Assembly: GCF_905475395.1 (NCBI RefSeq)
Contig: NC_058342.1
Coordinates: 14,666,640 to 14,730,639, forward strand
Reading direction: 5' to 3'
Length of the DNA: 64,000 nt
Source of the DNA: Chrysoperla carnea
Lineage: Eukaryota > Arthropoda > Insecta > Neuroptera > Chrysopidae
Position numbers and translations under genes: made by a program. Position 1 is the first letter of the stretch; every line of letters begins with the position of its first letter. Under the pieces are notes generated by a model that saw only the letters and a list, made by a program, of their open reading frames with translations, had not been told where the DNA came from and did no database searches. This document shows, piece by piece, positions 25,638 to 36,700 of this stretch.

Positions 25638-26129
25638 TCAACAAGCACCCACGTATAAAGATCTATTAAAAAAATAATGTAATAAATACAGAATAATATT
25701 TGTGGTGCAATGTTGATGTTGGTAGATACAGAACGCTTTTGATACACAACCATTCTTATGTAGCGGTTTTCCACCATCCAAATTTTCGATGTGGACTTCC
25801 TTTGCAGAATTTCGAATTAATTTTTTAATCCAAATTTTCTTTTCTTCACCTTTGCAGTATATAACGTTATGATTAGCAATGTGTGTTAAAATGGTTGATA
25901 ATTCACAATAATCGGTGGTTCCTTGATTTTGATTCCAGTATAAGCCATGGTAATTATTTGAAAGCCAAATTGATTGTTTCTTATCCGAATCACTTGATGT
26001 CTTAAATGGAAATGGCGGTTTGAATACATAATGTCCAAAGTGATTACCATTTGTATCCACAAAACTAAGTTCTTTAACGATGAATTCATTCATTACTTTG
26101 AACCCCTGTATGTCCACAATGTACAACAT
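25638..26129 (-). CDS. Maverick/Polinton-associated protein, exonuclease-like fold suspected
   Basis: This ORF of 163 codons reads MLYIVDIQGFKVMNEFIVKE near the start, with a patch HYVFKPPFPFKTSSDSDKKQ and later CELSTILTHIANHNVIYCKG. D-x-x-G/E near the N-terminus with a later THI...Y resembles the RNase H-like exonuclease layout, but this is only inference. Its last 37 nt of coding sequence (25645-25681) are repeated almost exactly at 28607-28643, at the head of the next minus ORF. Two partial copies of one element gene are therefore present. It lies in the intron of the zinc-finger gene. Confidence 0.5.
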   Translation of the reverse strand: MLYIVDIQGFKVMNEFIVKELSFVDTNGNHFGHYVFKPPFPFKTSSDSDKKQSIWLSNNYHGLYWNQNQGTTDYCELSTILTHIANHNVIYCKGEEKKIWIKKLIRNSAKEVHIENLDGGKPLHKNGCVSKAFCIYQHQHCTTNIILYLLHYFFNRSLYVGAC

Positions 26130-26519
26130 TTTAAACCACTCTATTTTTTCAATTCAAGAAACGGAGCTTTGATTTATTGTTGCGTTAATTTTTCGATGCT
26201 TTTGAATGTTCCATTTTATTTTATTGAATGTTGATTACTTCTATTCTTGATCGTCGTATTTAGGATGTTTTTAAATTATAACAATGTAATAACTTTTAAT
26301 TAAATTGAAATATTTGTATTTATTTATGAAAAATAACTTTACAATACAATAAATTATTACAATTAATACGATATAAATTATTTTGAACAAGACTAATAAG
26401 TTTTAAAGCTTTTTTTAATTTATACGTAAAAAAAAAAAATATTACCAAAATTAATTAGTCAAATCAAAGAAAGCGACTTACATAATTAAAAACTATTTAT
26501 CACATTGCATATATATATA

Positions 26520-27399
26520 CAGGGTGTTCTGTTATTGACTGCAGATCGTCGGCCTACAGAATAAGCTCATAAAGACAAAGGGAAAAGTCATTTACCAATT
26601 TTGGATTTGAGCCCTAGTTTGGGCGCTACAGGTATGGCAAAAATTGATAAATTTGTTCATTCACTGACTATGATTCGATAACCAGCAGCCAATGATAATC
26701 AGTAGATATTAGTATAATTCATTCAAGAATATAAAACTAAAGAAGGGATATGAACTGATTTCAATTGGATTTTATTATTTTAAAAAAACATTTTAAAAAT
26801 GTATTTGATTGGTTTGGTCGAATCCTACTTTTTTTATTTTTATTATTTTTTTCCAAGAAAACATTAGATTCTTAGAAAAAAAACAAATTAAGTCATAAAA
26901 GGCGTGGTTTTAATTTAACGTAAACAAACAAAAACACGCCTATGCTGACGTAATTTGTTTTTTTACCAATTGCATTTTAAGTTTTAATAATTTTTATTGT
27001 TTACGTTAAATTAAAACAACGCCTTTTATAACGTAATTTGTTTTTTTACTAAGAATCTAATGTTTTCTTGGAAAAATATAATAAAAATAAAAAAGAGTAG
27101 GATTTGACCAAACCAATCAAATTCTTTTTTAAAATGTTTTTTCAAAATGATATAATCCAATTGAAATCAGTTCATATCCCTTCTTTAGTTTAATATTATT
27201 AAATGATAGATACTAATATCTACTGATTATCATTGGCTGCTGGTTATCGAATCATAGTCAGTGAATGAACAAATTTATCAATTTTTGCCACACCTGTAGC
27301 GCCCAAACTAGGGCTCAAATCCAAAATTGGTAAATGATTTTTTCCTTTGTCTTTATGAGCTTATTCTGTAGGCCGACGATCTGCAGTCAATAACAGAAC

Positions 27400-27404
<5 letters not shown>
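26520..27404. mobile_element. TA-flanked foldback element, CAGGGTGTTCTG family, copy 1
   Basis: The termini are CAGGGTGTTCTGTTATTGAC and its complement. The two halves match almost throughout (about 440 nt per arm), including GGCGCTACAGGTATGG against its complement near 27285, around a short centre near 26950. There is no ORF. The right end runs directly into an (AT)n tract at 27404-27440. Other members are at 44163, 45891 and 57081. Confidence 0.85.

Positions 27405-27440
<36 letters not shown>
27404..27440. repeat. (AT)n microsatellite
   Basis: About 18 uninterrupted AT units lie directly against the right end of the foldback element, probably expanded from its TA target. Confidence 0.9.
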
Positions 27441-27444
<4 letters not shown>

Positions 27445-28192
27445 CATCGGATTTCTAACACAGATTCCCATAATAACATAAACTGAATTATTTGAGAATT
27501 GCTGACTAATCAGACTCCCATAGTAATATACAGAATAAATTCATTTTTAATAAATTCTTTCTCAAGCTCAAGATGATTTTTGCAGGATTGCATTTATTTT
27601 AATATAAATAAAATTATTTTTTTAGTTGAGTTAGTCTTTCAAAACATAAAATTTTGTTAAGTTAATTTCGAAGTATAAAACAAAAGGCTTCCAGTATACT
27701 TATATTTACACTATTTGTTACTTACAAGTAGGTTTCAAAAATTTTACATTGTATATATGTTAACTAATAAATAATAATAATTATTAATTGTGTAATTTTT
27801 GTTTTTAAGTGCAAATAGGCAATGCCCGAGATGCAGCAATATGGCTTATTGAGGACCTTTACCCTCATGAGTGTAGGCTATTTGAGTTAGTCTACCTAAT
27901 AACTTTCAGTAAGTCTCAATTTTTTTTATTTTTTTAGAATAATTTATTAAAGGTTTTTTATTATTTTTAGCTCCAGATAATTATTATTGTAGGGCAAAGG
28001 AAATTGCTCAACAATTGGTAGAGGATGCAATTCAACAAATTATTGAGTCATTTGTATGCTTTTTTTCTTTTTTGTAAGATTTCTAATGTTTTTTTTTATT
28101 TTTTTAAATATTAAAAATTTGAAAAAATTTTAAAATTTTTTTTATTAAAATAAAACCTTCTTACATTACATTACATTTAAAATATTGGATTA

Positions 28193-28648
28193 TCATTTAC
28201 AATATTTCCACATTTTTTTCGTAATTTGTCGAAGTTTTTGTTGAATATTTCGTAAATATTGACAAGAAAAAGAATCCATATTCTGTATCTGTTGCATACA
28301 TAATTCCAAGAAATTGTCGTCTGTTGTATTAGAATTATCCCATGGGATTAATTCGTTTGGTTGATCAGGCTCTAGTTGTTCAACATTGGGTTGATCTGGT
28401 TGCCATGGGAAATCTTCTGGTTCTTGTTGTTCCACATTTGGATATTCATGAGGGATATTCTGTGGTCTTGACGCTTTATTATAATAAAATTTTAACGTGT
28501 CTTCAATCACATTTGGCTTCGAAGTTATATTATGTACACGAAATCCACGTTGATTCATATAAAAATTATTGTAAGTTTTCTTCAAATAACCATTATTGCT
28601 TACAGCACCCACGTATAAAGATCTATTAAAAAAATAATGTATATACAT
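28193..28648 (-). CDS. Maverick/Polinton-associated ORF, Pro/Gln/Glu-rich
   Basis: This ORF of 151 codons begins with FFNRSLYVGAVSNNGYLKKT and YMNQRGFRVHNIT. It has a repetitive acidic, proline-rich middle (PNVEQQEPEDFPWQPDQPN and a near repeat, PNVEQLEPDQPN) and ends in a basic helix, QQKLRQITKKMWKYCK. The first residues repeat the C-terminus of the 25638 ORF. It abuts, head to head, the plus-strand ORFs at 28647. Function is unknown. Confidence 0.45.
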   Translation of the reverse strand: MYIHYFFNRSLYVGAVSNNGYLKKTYNNFYMNQRGFRVHNITSKPNVIEDTLKFYYNKASRPQNIPHEYPNVEQQEPEDFPWQPDQPNVEQLEPDQPNELIPWDNSNTTDDNFLELCMQQIQNMDSFSCQYLRNIQQKLRQITKKMWKYCK

Positions 28649-28898
28649 GTTAGAAAATAATATGAGGGTTTACTTATTTAGATTTCCGATCTCTGGAGTG
28701 ATACATTATTTAAATATTAAACCGAAATACTGTGAGGTCTTCAAAAACGATACTATTATAGATAAAAATAAACTTAATTCATTAAAATCAAACGATTATT
28801 TAACGTTTGGTATTCCTAAAAGTTTCATGACTACAAACCCCGATTCCATGTTACTACATGTTGACATTGGTATAAAATATAAATTAATAGATGGATAA
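28647..28898 (+). CDS. Maverick/Polinton-associated ORF before the integrase
   Basis: 83 codons: MLENNMRVYLFRFPISGVIH near the start and GIPKSFMTTNPDSMLLHVDI towards the end. The stop codon overlaps the ATG of the integrase ORF (TGGATAAAAG region at 28890-28898), the tight packing expected inside a compact element. I cannot assign a function. Confidence 0.4.
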   Translation: MLENNMRVYLFRFPISGVIHYLNIKPKYCEVFKNDTIIDKNKLNSLKSNDYLTFGIPKSFMTTNPDSMLLHVDIGIKYKLIDG

Positions 28899-30150
28899 AA
28901 GACGAATTGTTGTGAATGAGCTACATAAACCAGCTCGACGTAATTATCTAAGAAGGCGTGTAATCATTAAGGGACTCAATGATTTATTTCAAGCTGATTT
29001 GGTAGAAATGATCCCGTATGCAAGACAAAATACCAACTTTAAGTATATTTTGGTGGTCATCGATTGCTTCTCCAAATATAGCTGGGCTATTCCACTAAAG
29101 TCCAAGAGTGCGGTGGATGTCACTAATGCCATGGAACAAATTATAAAAGATCGTACACCGAAAAACCTGCAAACTGATAATGGTACTGAATTTTACAATG
29201 AAAAATTTAAGATATTGATGAAAGAGTACAACATAAACCATTATTCTGTGTATTCAACTAAAAAGGCGTGTATTGTGGAAAGATTTATACGCACACTGAA
29301 ATCGATGATGTACAAACATTTCAGTTTGTATGGTAATTATAAATGGATAAAAGTATTACCGGAATTGATTAACGTAGTTCCAGCATGGTATTTGCAGTTT
29401 CTATGTTAAAGCAATGGTACAATTTTTTTTTCGACAGAATTTAACGAAAAATTAAATTTAAGAATTTAATAATGCTTACTATTAATTCCCAAAGTTTCAG
29501 AAATTTTGACCGTTTAAAATGGGAAATAATTATGCCAACGTCCCAATTTCGATCAATTTATGTCAAAATTAATATCTCGAAACTGAAAATTAATTTCTAA
29601 ATTTTTTTTTTAGAATATTATTGTATAAACATTTTTTTCTACTTTTTCTTCAATATATAATAATATCATAAAAAATAGTTGGAGAGACCGGACATTTTAC
29701 ATGCTTTAAATGGGACATGACCCTCAAAATCGCGAACTTTGTCTTTAAATATCTCGCGATCTAAACGGTCAAAAATTATGAAATTTTAGGAATTCATAAA
29801 TAAAGCTATTATAAACCCGAGAAAAAAAATTCGGCCAAATCTGTCGAAAAGTGATTTCATGCTGGTACTACCTTAAACAGTACAATAATTCATACCATTG
29901 GACAATCAGGATGAAACCATCGCAAGTCAATCAACAAAATGAAAAACGGGTATTAAATGATTCCTACAATCATATTAAGATGAAACTTACAAATCCAAGA
30001 ACATATTTATTGAAGGATTACAACAACGATGATATAAAGCGTGGTTTCTATGCTGAAGAATTACAAAAAGTTCACGATCTAAACATTTATTTAGTGGAAA
30101 AGGTCTTAGCTAAACGTGGATCTGACGTTAAAGTCAGGTGGTTAGGTTGA
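28891..30150 (+). pseudogene. Maverick/Polinton-type integrase (rve), split by a MITE
   Basis: The N-part (28891 to about 29370) carries an integrase core: FQADLVEMIPYARQNTNFKY and YILVVIDCFSKYSWAIPLKS, then LQTDNGTEF and ACIVERFIRTLKS. These supply the Asp, Asp and Glu of the DDE triad. This wording matches F54H12.3-like integrases of Maverick/Polinton elements. The C-part resumes at about 29877 (KPSQVNQQNEKRVLNDSYNH, later YLVEKVLAKRGSDVKVRWLG), the chromodomain-like tail region. Between them sits a 0.5-kb TTAA-flanked MITE, after which the reading frame continues in phase. The copy is dead. No terminal repeats, polymerase or ATPase of the element are visible in the window. Confidence 0.8.
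29368..29874. mobile_element. TTAA-flanked MITE (piggyBac-like), copy 1
   Basis: The left end follows a TTAA (about 29368) and reads CGTAGTTCCAGCATGG. The right end reads CATGCTGGTACTACC before TTAA (about 29874). The ends are inverted repeats of about 16 nt, and TTAA duplication is the piggyBac hallmark. The interior is AT-rich and non-coding. It is nearly identical to the element at 33966-34470. Confidence 0.85.
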
Positions 30151-30299
30151 TTCATCACATGATTCATATATTGACAAAAAAAGTCTTATTTCATAGTGGA
30201 CCGTTTTTATGAACATACTTGTGGTTTATAAAAAAAATAAAAAATATCACATTGTAAAAATATTATTTTTATTGTAAGTTTCTTATCTTATCATATAAA

Positions 30300-30335
30300 A
30301 AAAAAAATAAATAAATAAATAAATAAATAAAAATA
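30300..30335. repeat. (AAAT)n microsatellite
   Basis: A run of seven or so AAAT units follows the Maverick remnant. The stretch 30150-30590 holds only AT-rich sequence. Confidence 0.85.
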
Positions 30336-30739
30336 AAAAACAGTGTTGTATTATAAATATTTAAAAATAAAAATACATAGATTTTATAAAATGATTTTAG
30401 AACACCTTTTTTATATGATTACCACCACTCCAAAAATCCCCCCACAGAAATTATTATCTAATCTCAAAACACGTGTAAAATTATTTTAAGACCAATGGCG
30501 AATCAAACAAGTTTGAACTTGTAACAGGATGATGACATCATATTGGAAACAAAAAAACATTCGAAAAAAAAAATAAACAACTTTTGCTTGAAATATTTTT
30601 TTATAAACGTCACTGTTTACCCGCCTGGGTGGAAATTAAGTTAGGAACATATAGTATATGTATACACGTATTGTATTTGTGTGTAAGAGGAGTGGCTATC
30701 TTAACTTACATGACATAAAAAAATAAACGATTGCGTAAT

Positions 30740-31425
30740 TAACATTTTGTATACATGGTATTTCAACAATTAACCCAGTCAATTGTTTTTTTTCACTTTT
30801 TTTTATCCTGAATACGCTATAAAAATTTCATCTTGATATCTCTTTTCGATTTTGATCTACCGTGTTGGCAGACAGACGGGCAGACAACCGCAAATGGAAT
30901 AATTAGGTGATTTTATGAACACCTATTCGCACCGTGCGTGAGTTTTTTTGGAGGCGTTTCCATGGTAACGATACACTACTTTAATTATAGAATTGTATGG
31001 ATGCATATATAATTGTATGGATTGCATTTATCATTTACATTGAAAATTTAATATTATTGTCTCACAAATTTAAATAAATAATTATGATAATTTACATTTG
31101 AAAAATAATATTTGTGCAATTTGATTTCTTATTTTCACAATTCTTAATGCATTAAGTTTAATTAATTAGTGTTTTTCAATAATTTTAATTTGACATTTTC
31201 TATAACATTAACATGTAAAGAACTGCAAATTAGTAATAACAGCCTCCTTTAACGCCAAAAGTTTTCACTGGAAGCGCTAGCATCGATTTTATTGTCCCTA
31301 CCATAACTACGCACACAACGAATACCAAAAATTTGTTCATAGCATCAATATTTTTAAGTGTTACAAATTTGGGTTTTAACTTAGTAACCTTGATATTTAT
31401 TACATATATACAGAGTATAAAACTC
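30740..31425. mobile_element. AAGTGAAAAC-family element, rearranged and interrupted
   Basis: The head is present in inverted orientation (30745-30805: TACATGGTATTTCAACAATT and complement of GTGAAAA). The body and tail follow in plus orientation (30808-30924: GACAGACGGGCAGACAACCG, then TGATTTTATGAACACC). The tail resumes at 31325 after a nested insertion and ends at about 31425. Confidence 0.7.
30924..31324. mobile_element. Nested TA-flanked MITE, about 400 bp, copy 1
   Basis: The insertion splits the host element exactly at ACCTA/TACC, as shown by the uninterrupted copies at 32640 and 61815. The ends, TATTCGCACCGTGCGTGAG and the complement of GCACACAACGAATA, are imperfect inverted repeats. 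An inverted copy of the same MITE is at 37764-38160. Confidence 0.75.
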
Positions 31426-32149
31426 GGAAAGGAGTGAAAACCCGATTTGTAGCAAAAAAAAAGACAGAAAAAGCATTTTAATAAAAAAAAATTAGAAAGT
31501 ATTAGGTTGTAGCATTAAACATTCCTCCTTTTGCTACGGGGTTAAAAATTAAAAACTTATTGTTTCAACAACGCACAATAGATGTATCTAAAATTGTAAT
31601 ATAGTTACGAGAATTTGATGTATTCTTGGGCATAATAGTTCACTTTTGGGCTTGGTCAATTTAGTTCACTTACTTGTAGTGAACTAGTTCGTTTGTTCTT
31701 TTATACAAAAACTAGCTTGATACCCGCCCCTTTCCTGGATTTAAAAATAAAGACAGGTAAAGACCACCTCGTTATAGGCTTCACCTCCCTTACTCTCATT
31801 TATCACTCCATAACAATCGAAATAGGGGTAAGGATCGTTTTACTGAGGTAAAATAAATGTATAGTTTTCAATTTTTTAGTGTAAAATAATCATAATTCAT
31901 TCAGTGTATCAGAAAAGATGGCCATGAATTCGTATTTCACTTACCGCTTTTACAGAAGCCTTTAATGTATGGCTGAATATGTGACTCATAGATGACGCAG
32001 TAAAATGTCAGATTTTTAATTTGTTTATTAAAATATGTCTTTATAAATTGTAGCTCATGTTTTATTCTTATGTATGAGCTATAATATTTTTGAGTTTTAT
32101 TCAAAAGCGTAACAAACAAAGAACAACGTTACTTTCACATTTATAATAT

Positions 32150-32765
32150 AACAAGTGAAAACAAACAATTGACTGAGTTAATTGTTGAAATACCATGTAT
32201 AGATAGTGTTGATGCGCAATCGTTTGTTTTTTTGACGTCACGTAAATAACAAAAGATATTCACTTTTAAATAGACACACACACAACTGATATTCCTATAT
32301 TAATACATACTATAAAATTTGCATCTAATTAACGCCCTCGTGGGTAAACAGTGATGTTTACAAAAAATGTTTCAAACAAAAGTTTTTTATTTTTTGATAA
32401 GGAACATTTTTTACATTTAAACTTTTGTTCTATCTCTAACGGTTTACAAGATGGGTCCTACGGACCCAAGACCCAATTGACCTATGATGCTTATTTACGA
32501 ACTTGACCTCACTTTTTACGTCCTGAGTACGCTGGAAAAATTTCAGCTCGATATCTTTTTTCGTTTCTGAGTTATCGTGTCCACAGACGGACGGACGGAC
32601 GGATAACCGGAAATGGATTAATTAGTTGATTCAATGAACACCTATACCAAAATTTTTTTCGTAGCATCAATATTTTTAAGCGTTACAAACTTGGGACGAA
32701 ACTTAATATACTATGTATATTTCATATATACATGGTATAAAAAGGGATGTTTAGGTTACACATTT
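32150..32765 (+). mobile_element. AAGTGAAAAC-family element, near-complete copy
   Basis: It runs from ACAAGTGAAAACAAACAATT to TATACATGGTATAAAAA. Subterminal ATACCATGTATA near the head is the inverted complement of TATACATGGTAT at the tail. The body contains CAAGATGGGTCCTACGGACC and a GGAC short tandem run. Its class is unclear; a non-autonomous DNA transposon is possible because of the inverted subterminal repeats. Confidence 0.7.
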
Positions 32766-33720
32766 ATAAAAAAAATTAGAAAATAGATAATAATTAGGAT
32801 TAAATTTGTTTTTATATATATATTATACTAAGTCTAAATCAGTTCTGAAAATTTTATTGGGGGTTGCCCTATTATTTAAATAAATGACTTCAAAAATAGG
32901 CATAATTAACATTGGTCTTATGGGAAAACGGTAGATGGATAGATAATATGTGGAATCTATGAATCCTCCAAAACTAGTCGGTGGAAATAAAAAAAAACGA
33001 TTTAAATTACAGTTAAAACCTTAATAAATTATTGAAGACAAAAAAAAAACCCGTTGTGTCCGACTAATTAAAGATGAAAGATGTATGAGCACGGTAGTGG
33101 AGACACAAATAAAAAATAAAAATTGTTCGATATTTGGAGTAATTTTCAAAATATCGAAAATTAAAATTTTGTTTAATTACTTAGCTTTCGATATTTCGAA
33201 AACCAAGGCAGATATCGAAAAATTGTATTCTTATTTTTCGTCTACATTCATGAAGTTATAACAAAATTCATTATGAAAGTTGAAAATAAGGTACAAATAT
33301 TTTCAACTACAATATCTAAACTTGCCAATTTGCGCTCGTTCTACAGTAAATAAAAAAACTGTGTTATTTGAAAGTCACTAATGTAGTAAATTATAACAAA
33401 ATTAAGTCTGTTAGGTTATATTATTCTACGGTCTGTACAAAGAACTGACTAACTAAAGCCGAAATTATCGATGAAATAGTTCGTTCGCAAATTACACAAG
33501 CCTGATTTGATGAGTCGGCGTGAAGTCAAAATCAGTGATTTACGTTAGAAAATTGATGATTCAATTTTTTAACCATTATAGTTTAATTAATCGGGATTAC
33601 AAAATTAAAAGTTGATAAATTATATTTGCAAATATATTTTATTTAATTAGATATAATTATTTGATATATTCTTGAATTTGAATAAAATTAATGATTTTCC
33701 ATTCTTCTAACTATATAAAC

Positions 33721-36700
33721 TTAGAAGTTTACTTGAACTGGAGAAATTTGTTGGTTCAAGTTTTGGTTTGAATATGATGGATACCCAGAATATCCAATGG
33801 GATTGTAAGATGAGATGAGGCCTGGTGATACGTATGATGGCGAAACGTATGGTGACTATAAAAAAATTATTTATTAAAACAGATTTATTAGAATAATTAT
33901 TATCATAAAAAACAGTAGCTAAGGGTAGTTGAGTAACCCAAAAAGGTATTGCATTATTCTTTAAGGATGTTCCAGCATGGTATTTGCAGTTTCTATGTTA
34001 AAGCAATGGTACAATTTTTTTTTCGACAGAATTTAACGAAAAATTAAATTTAAGAATTTAATAATTCTTACTATTAATTCCCAAAGTTTCAGAAATTTTG
34101 ACCGTTTAAAATGGGAAATAATTATGCCAACGTCCCAATTTCGATCAATTTACGTCAAAATTAATATCTCGAAAGTGAAAATTAATTTCTAATTTTTTTT
34201 TTTAGAATTGTATTGTATAAACATTTTTTTCTACTTTTTCTTCAATATATAATAATATCATAAAAAATAGTTGGAGAGACCGGACATTTTACATGCTTTA
34301 AATGCTACATGACCCTCAAAATCGCGAACTTTGTCTTTAAATATCTCGCGATCTAAACGGTCAAAAATTATGAAATTTTAGGAATTCATAAATAAAGCTA
34401 TTATAAACCCGAGAAAAAAAATTCGGCCAAATCTGTCGAAAAGTGATTTCATGCTGGTACTACCTTAAGAATATTTTTCGTTTTTTTGTGATTGGTAGCC
34501 ATAGATATATAACATGTAGATAGAGGATCTATATGTCGTAAAATAAAAATGGCGTAAAACAGGCTCTCAGTGTGAGTGGCTGGGAACTAATAAAAACCAT
34601 TCAACGCATATGTTATATGTTCTAGTCAGTCATTTGGTGGCGCTACTATATATCTCAAATATATCACAAATTTAATTTCAAATTCCCACCAATTTTAATA
34701 CATGGGATCGTCTATCTAAAAATTAATGGCGTAAAACAGCGCCTCAGTGTGAGTGGCTGGGAACTAAAGAAAACCATTCAACGCATATGTTATATGTTCT
34801 AGTCAGTCATTTGGTGGTGCTAGTATATATCTCAAACATATCACAAATTCAACTTCAAATTCAGACCAATTTCAATACATGGGATCCTCTATCTAAATGT
34901 TATATATATCTATGTTGGTAGCAAATACACTGTCACCAATCTAACTAAGTTTCTTATGTTAAGGACGTTCATGCGTCAGCGATATTAGTAGAGAAATTAA
35001 AAACAATATGATAAAGCGATAGTTTAAATGATTTTCTATGATTTAAAACAGGAAAAATATCCTGTTATCGAATTAATTTCATTAAATTTTAAGTTTAAAA
35101 AGTGACTAAAAGTAAGGTTTAACATGAGACTAAATGGAAAATATAAATCATTATTTTTCAAAAATTATATCCATATCCATACTTGAAACTTTTACCAGTT
35201 AACTATTATTTAATCTTTTAATAGAATTTCAAAAAAAAATTCTATTTTCTACTAATTTAAAATTCTTTAAAATTTACATACTGTTTCCCTATGAACGCAC
35301 ATAGCAAAACAGGTAAACGCATGAACGTCCTTAAATACTATCTGCATACGAATTTTCATCAAAATCGTTAGAGCAGATCCCGATACATATAAGGCACAAT
35401 CTTAATATTTACTACCGGCTCTATGTACCCTCGTTACGGCCCTGATTTTATCACATTCTCTCATTTACTTCATAATGATACCAATGGTCTTTTATATTTG
35501 GATATGGCTTATCAAAATAATCTTCTTGGGATTTGATTAAAGAAGATTACAAAACTTCATTTAAAATATAAATGAAGTTTAAAATATAATAATAATAATG
35601 GGGTTTAACCTCCGTTTTTTCAGATATCAGATATCCATCTATAGCAGAGGCCACCCCCAGCATTATTTTTATTCTTTATTTTGTTTTAAACTACAGCCAT
35701 TTATACAGTTAACTTTTTGATGTGGGTGGATTTGGCTACTTCGTTCTTGTCTAGGTGACGATAGTGTGATCAATTTATCGCCTCATTATTGATTAGACTG
35801 CCGCTGCCTGGATTATAACCCATAACCTCCCAGTCAGTAGACAAACGAGTAAAGTTGATTGCGCTTTAGTTCGTACGACCACTGAGCCACATGAAGTTTA
35901 AAATATAAAAGTCTTAATAATTTTGAGGGAGGATCGAATATTTTTAAAGTCTATTTACCGATAAAACTGCAGGATATCCTAAGCTGCTTACAGTATTCAC
36001 GCTGTTAATGAAATTTGGATATCCAATTAATGAACTCTGAAAATGAAATAAAAAATTGAACTCAGTTTGCGGTTTCATTTTGTTTATGCACATGTATAAG
36101 TAGTAAGGGGGCAGCATATTTTTACTACTACTTCTGTGGTATATATGTGCCTTTCACAATATTCTCTTAATGAAATTTTAAGTGTTGTACAAAATTGTTT
36201 TAAATAACAAGTGAAAACAATCAATTGACTGAGTTAATTGTTGAAATACCATGCATAGTCAGTGTTGATTTCTTTATCACATAACACATACAAACATGTG
36301 ACACATACATAACTGATAATCAAGTATAAGTAAATATTATAAAATTTCCGCCTAATTGGCGCCCTCACGGGTAAAAAGTGATGTTTACGAAAAAATGTTT
36401 GAAACAAAAGTTGTTTAATTTTTGATAAGGAACATTTTTTACATTTAAACTTTTGTTCTATCTCTAACGGTTTACAAGATGGGTCCTACGGACCCAAGAC
36501 CCAATTGACCTATGATGCTCATTTACGAACTTGACCTCACTTTTTACGTTCTGAGTACGCTGTAAAAATTTCAGCTCGATATCTTTTTTCGTTTTTGAGT
36601 TATCGTGTTCACAGACGGACGGACGGATGAACGGACAACCGGAAATGGACTAATTAGGTGATTTTATGAACACCAATGACAAAAGTTTTTTCCTAGCATC

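Larger units (their letters stand above)
24008..28077 (+). pseudogene. Zinc-finger protein gene, three exons, with two in-frame stops
   Basis: Segments: 24008-24742, 27810-27908 and 27971-28077. The last two join the first in perfect phase (G+TG gives Val, A+CT gives Thr), with GTAAGT donors. The first has a Glu/Lys-rich N-part (VIELEKEICKVKNWSDEDII), then in-frame TAG at 24175 and TAA at 24280, then two finger-like motifs: CLLCKRKVDGNNLDEHILGK followed by KHQ (U1-type, C-x2-C...H-x5-H) and CCICNKNINYRELIAHVETH. Exons 2 and 3 read GNARDAAIWLIEDLYPHE and PDNYYCRAKEIAQQLVEDA, ending at TAA 28075 with AATAAA near 28149. Intact splice sites but two stops suggest recent decay, or an alternative start after 24282. 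The 3.1-kb intron is occupied by Maverick-type ORFs and a foldback element. Confidence 0.55.

Noticed and set aside
26520-27440. CRISPR-like or satellite array
   Set aside because: The repeats are inverted, not direct, and form one hairpin element followed by a simple AT tract; this is eukaryotic DNA.
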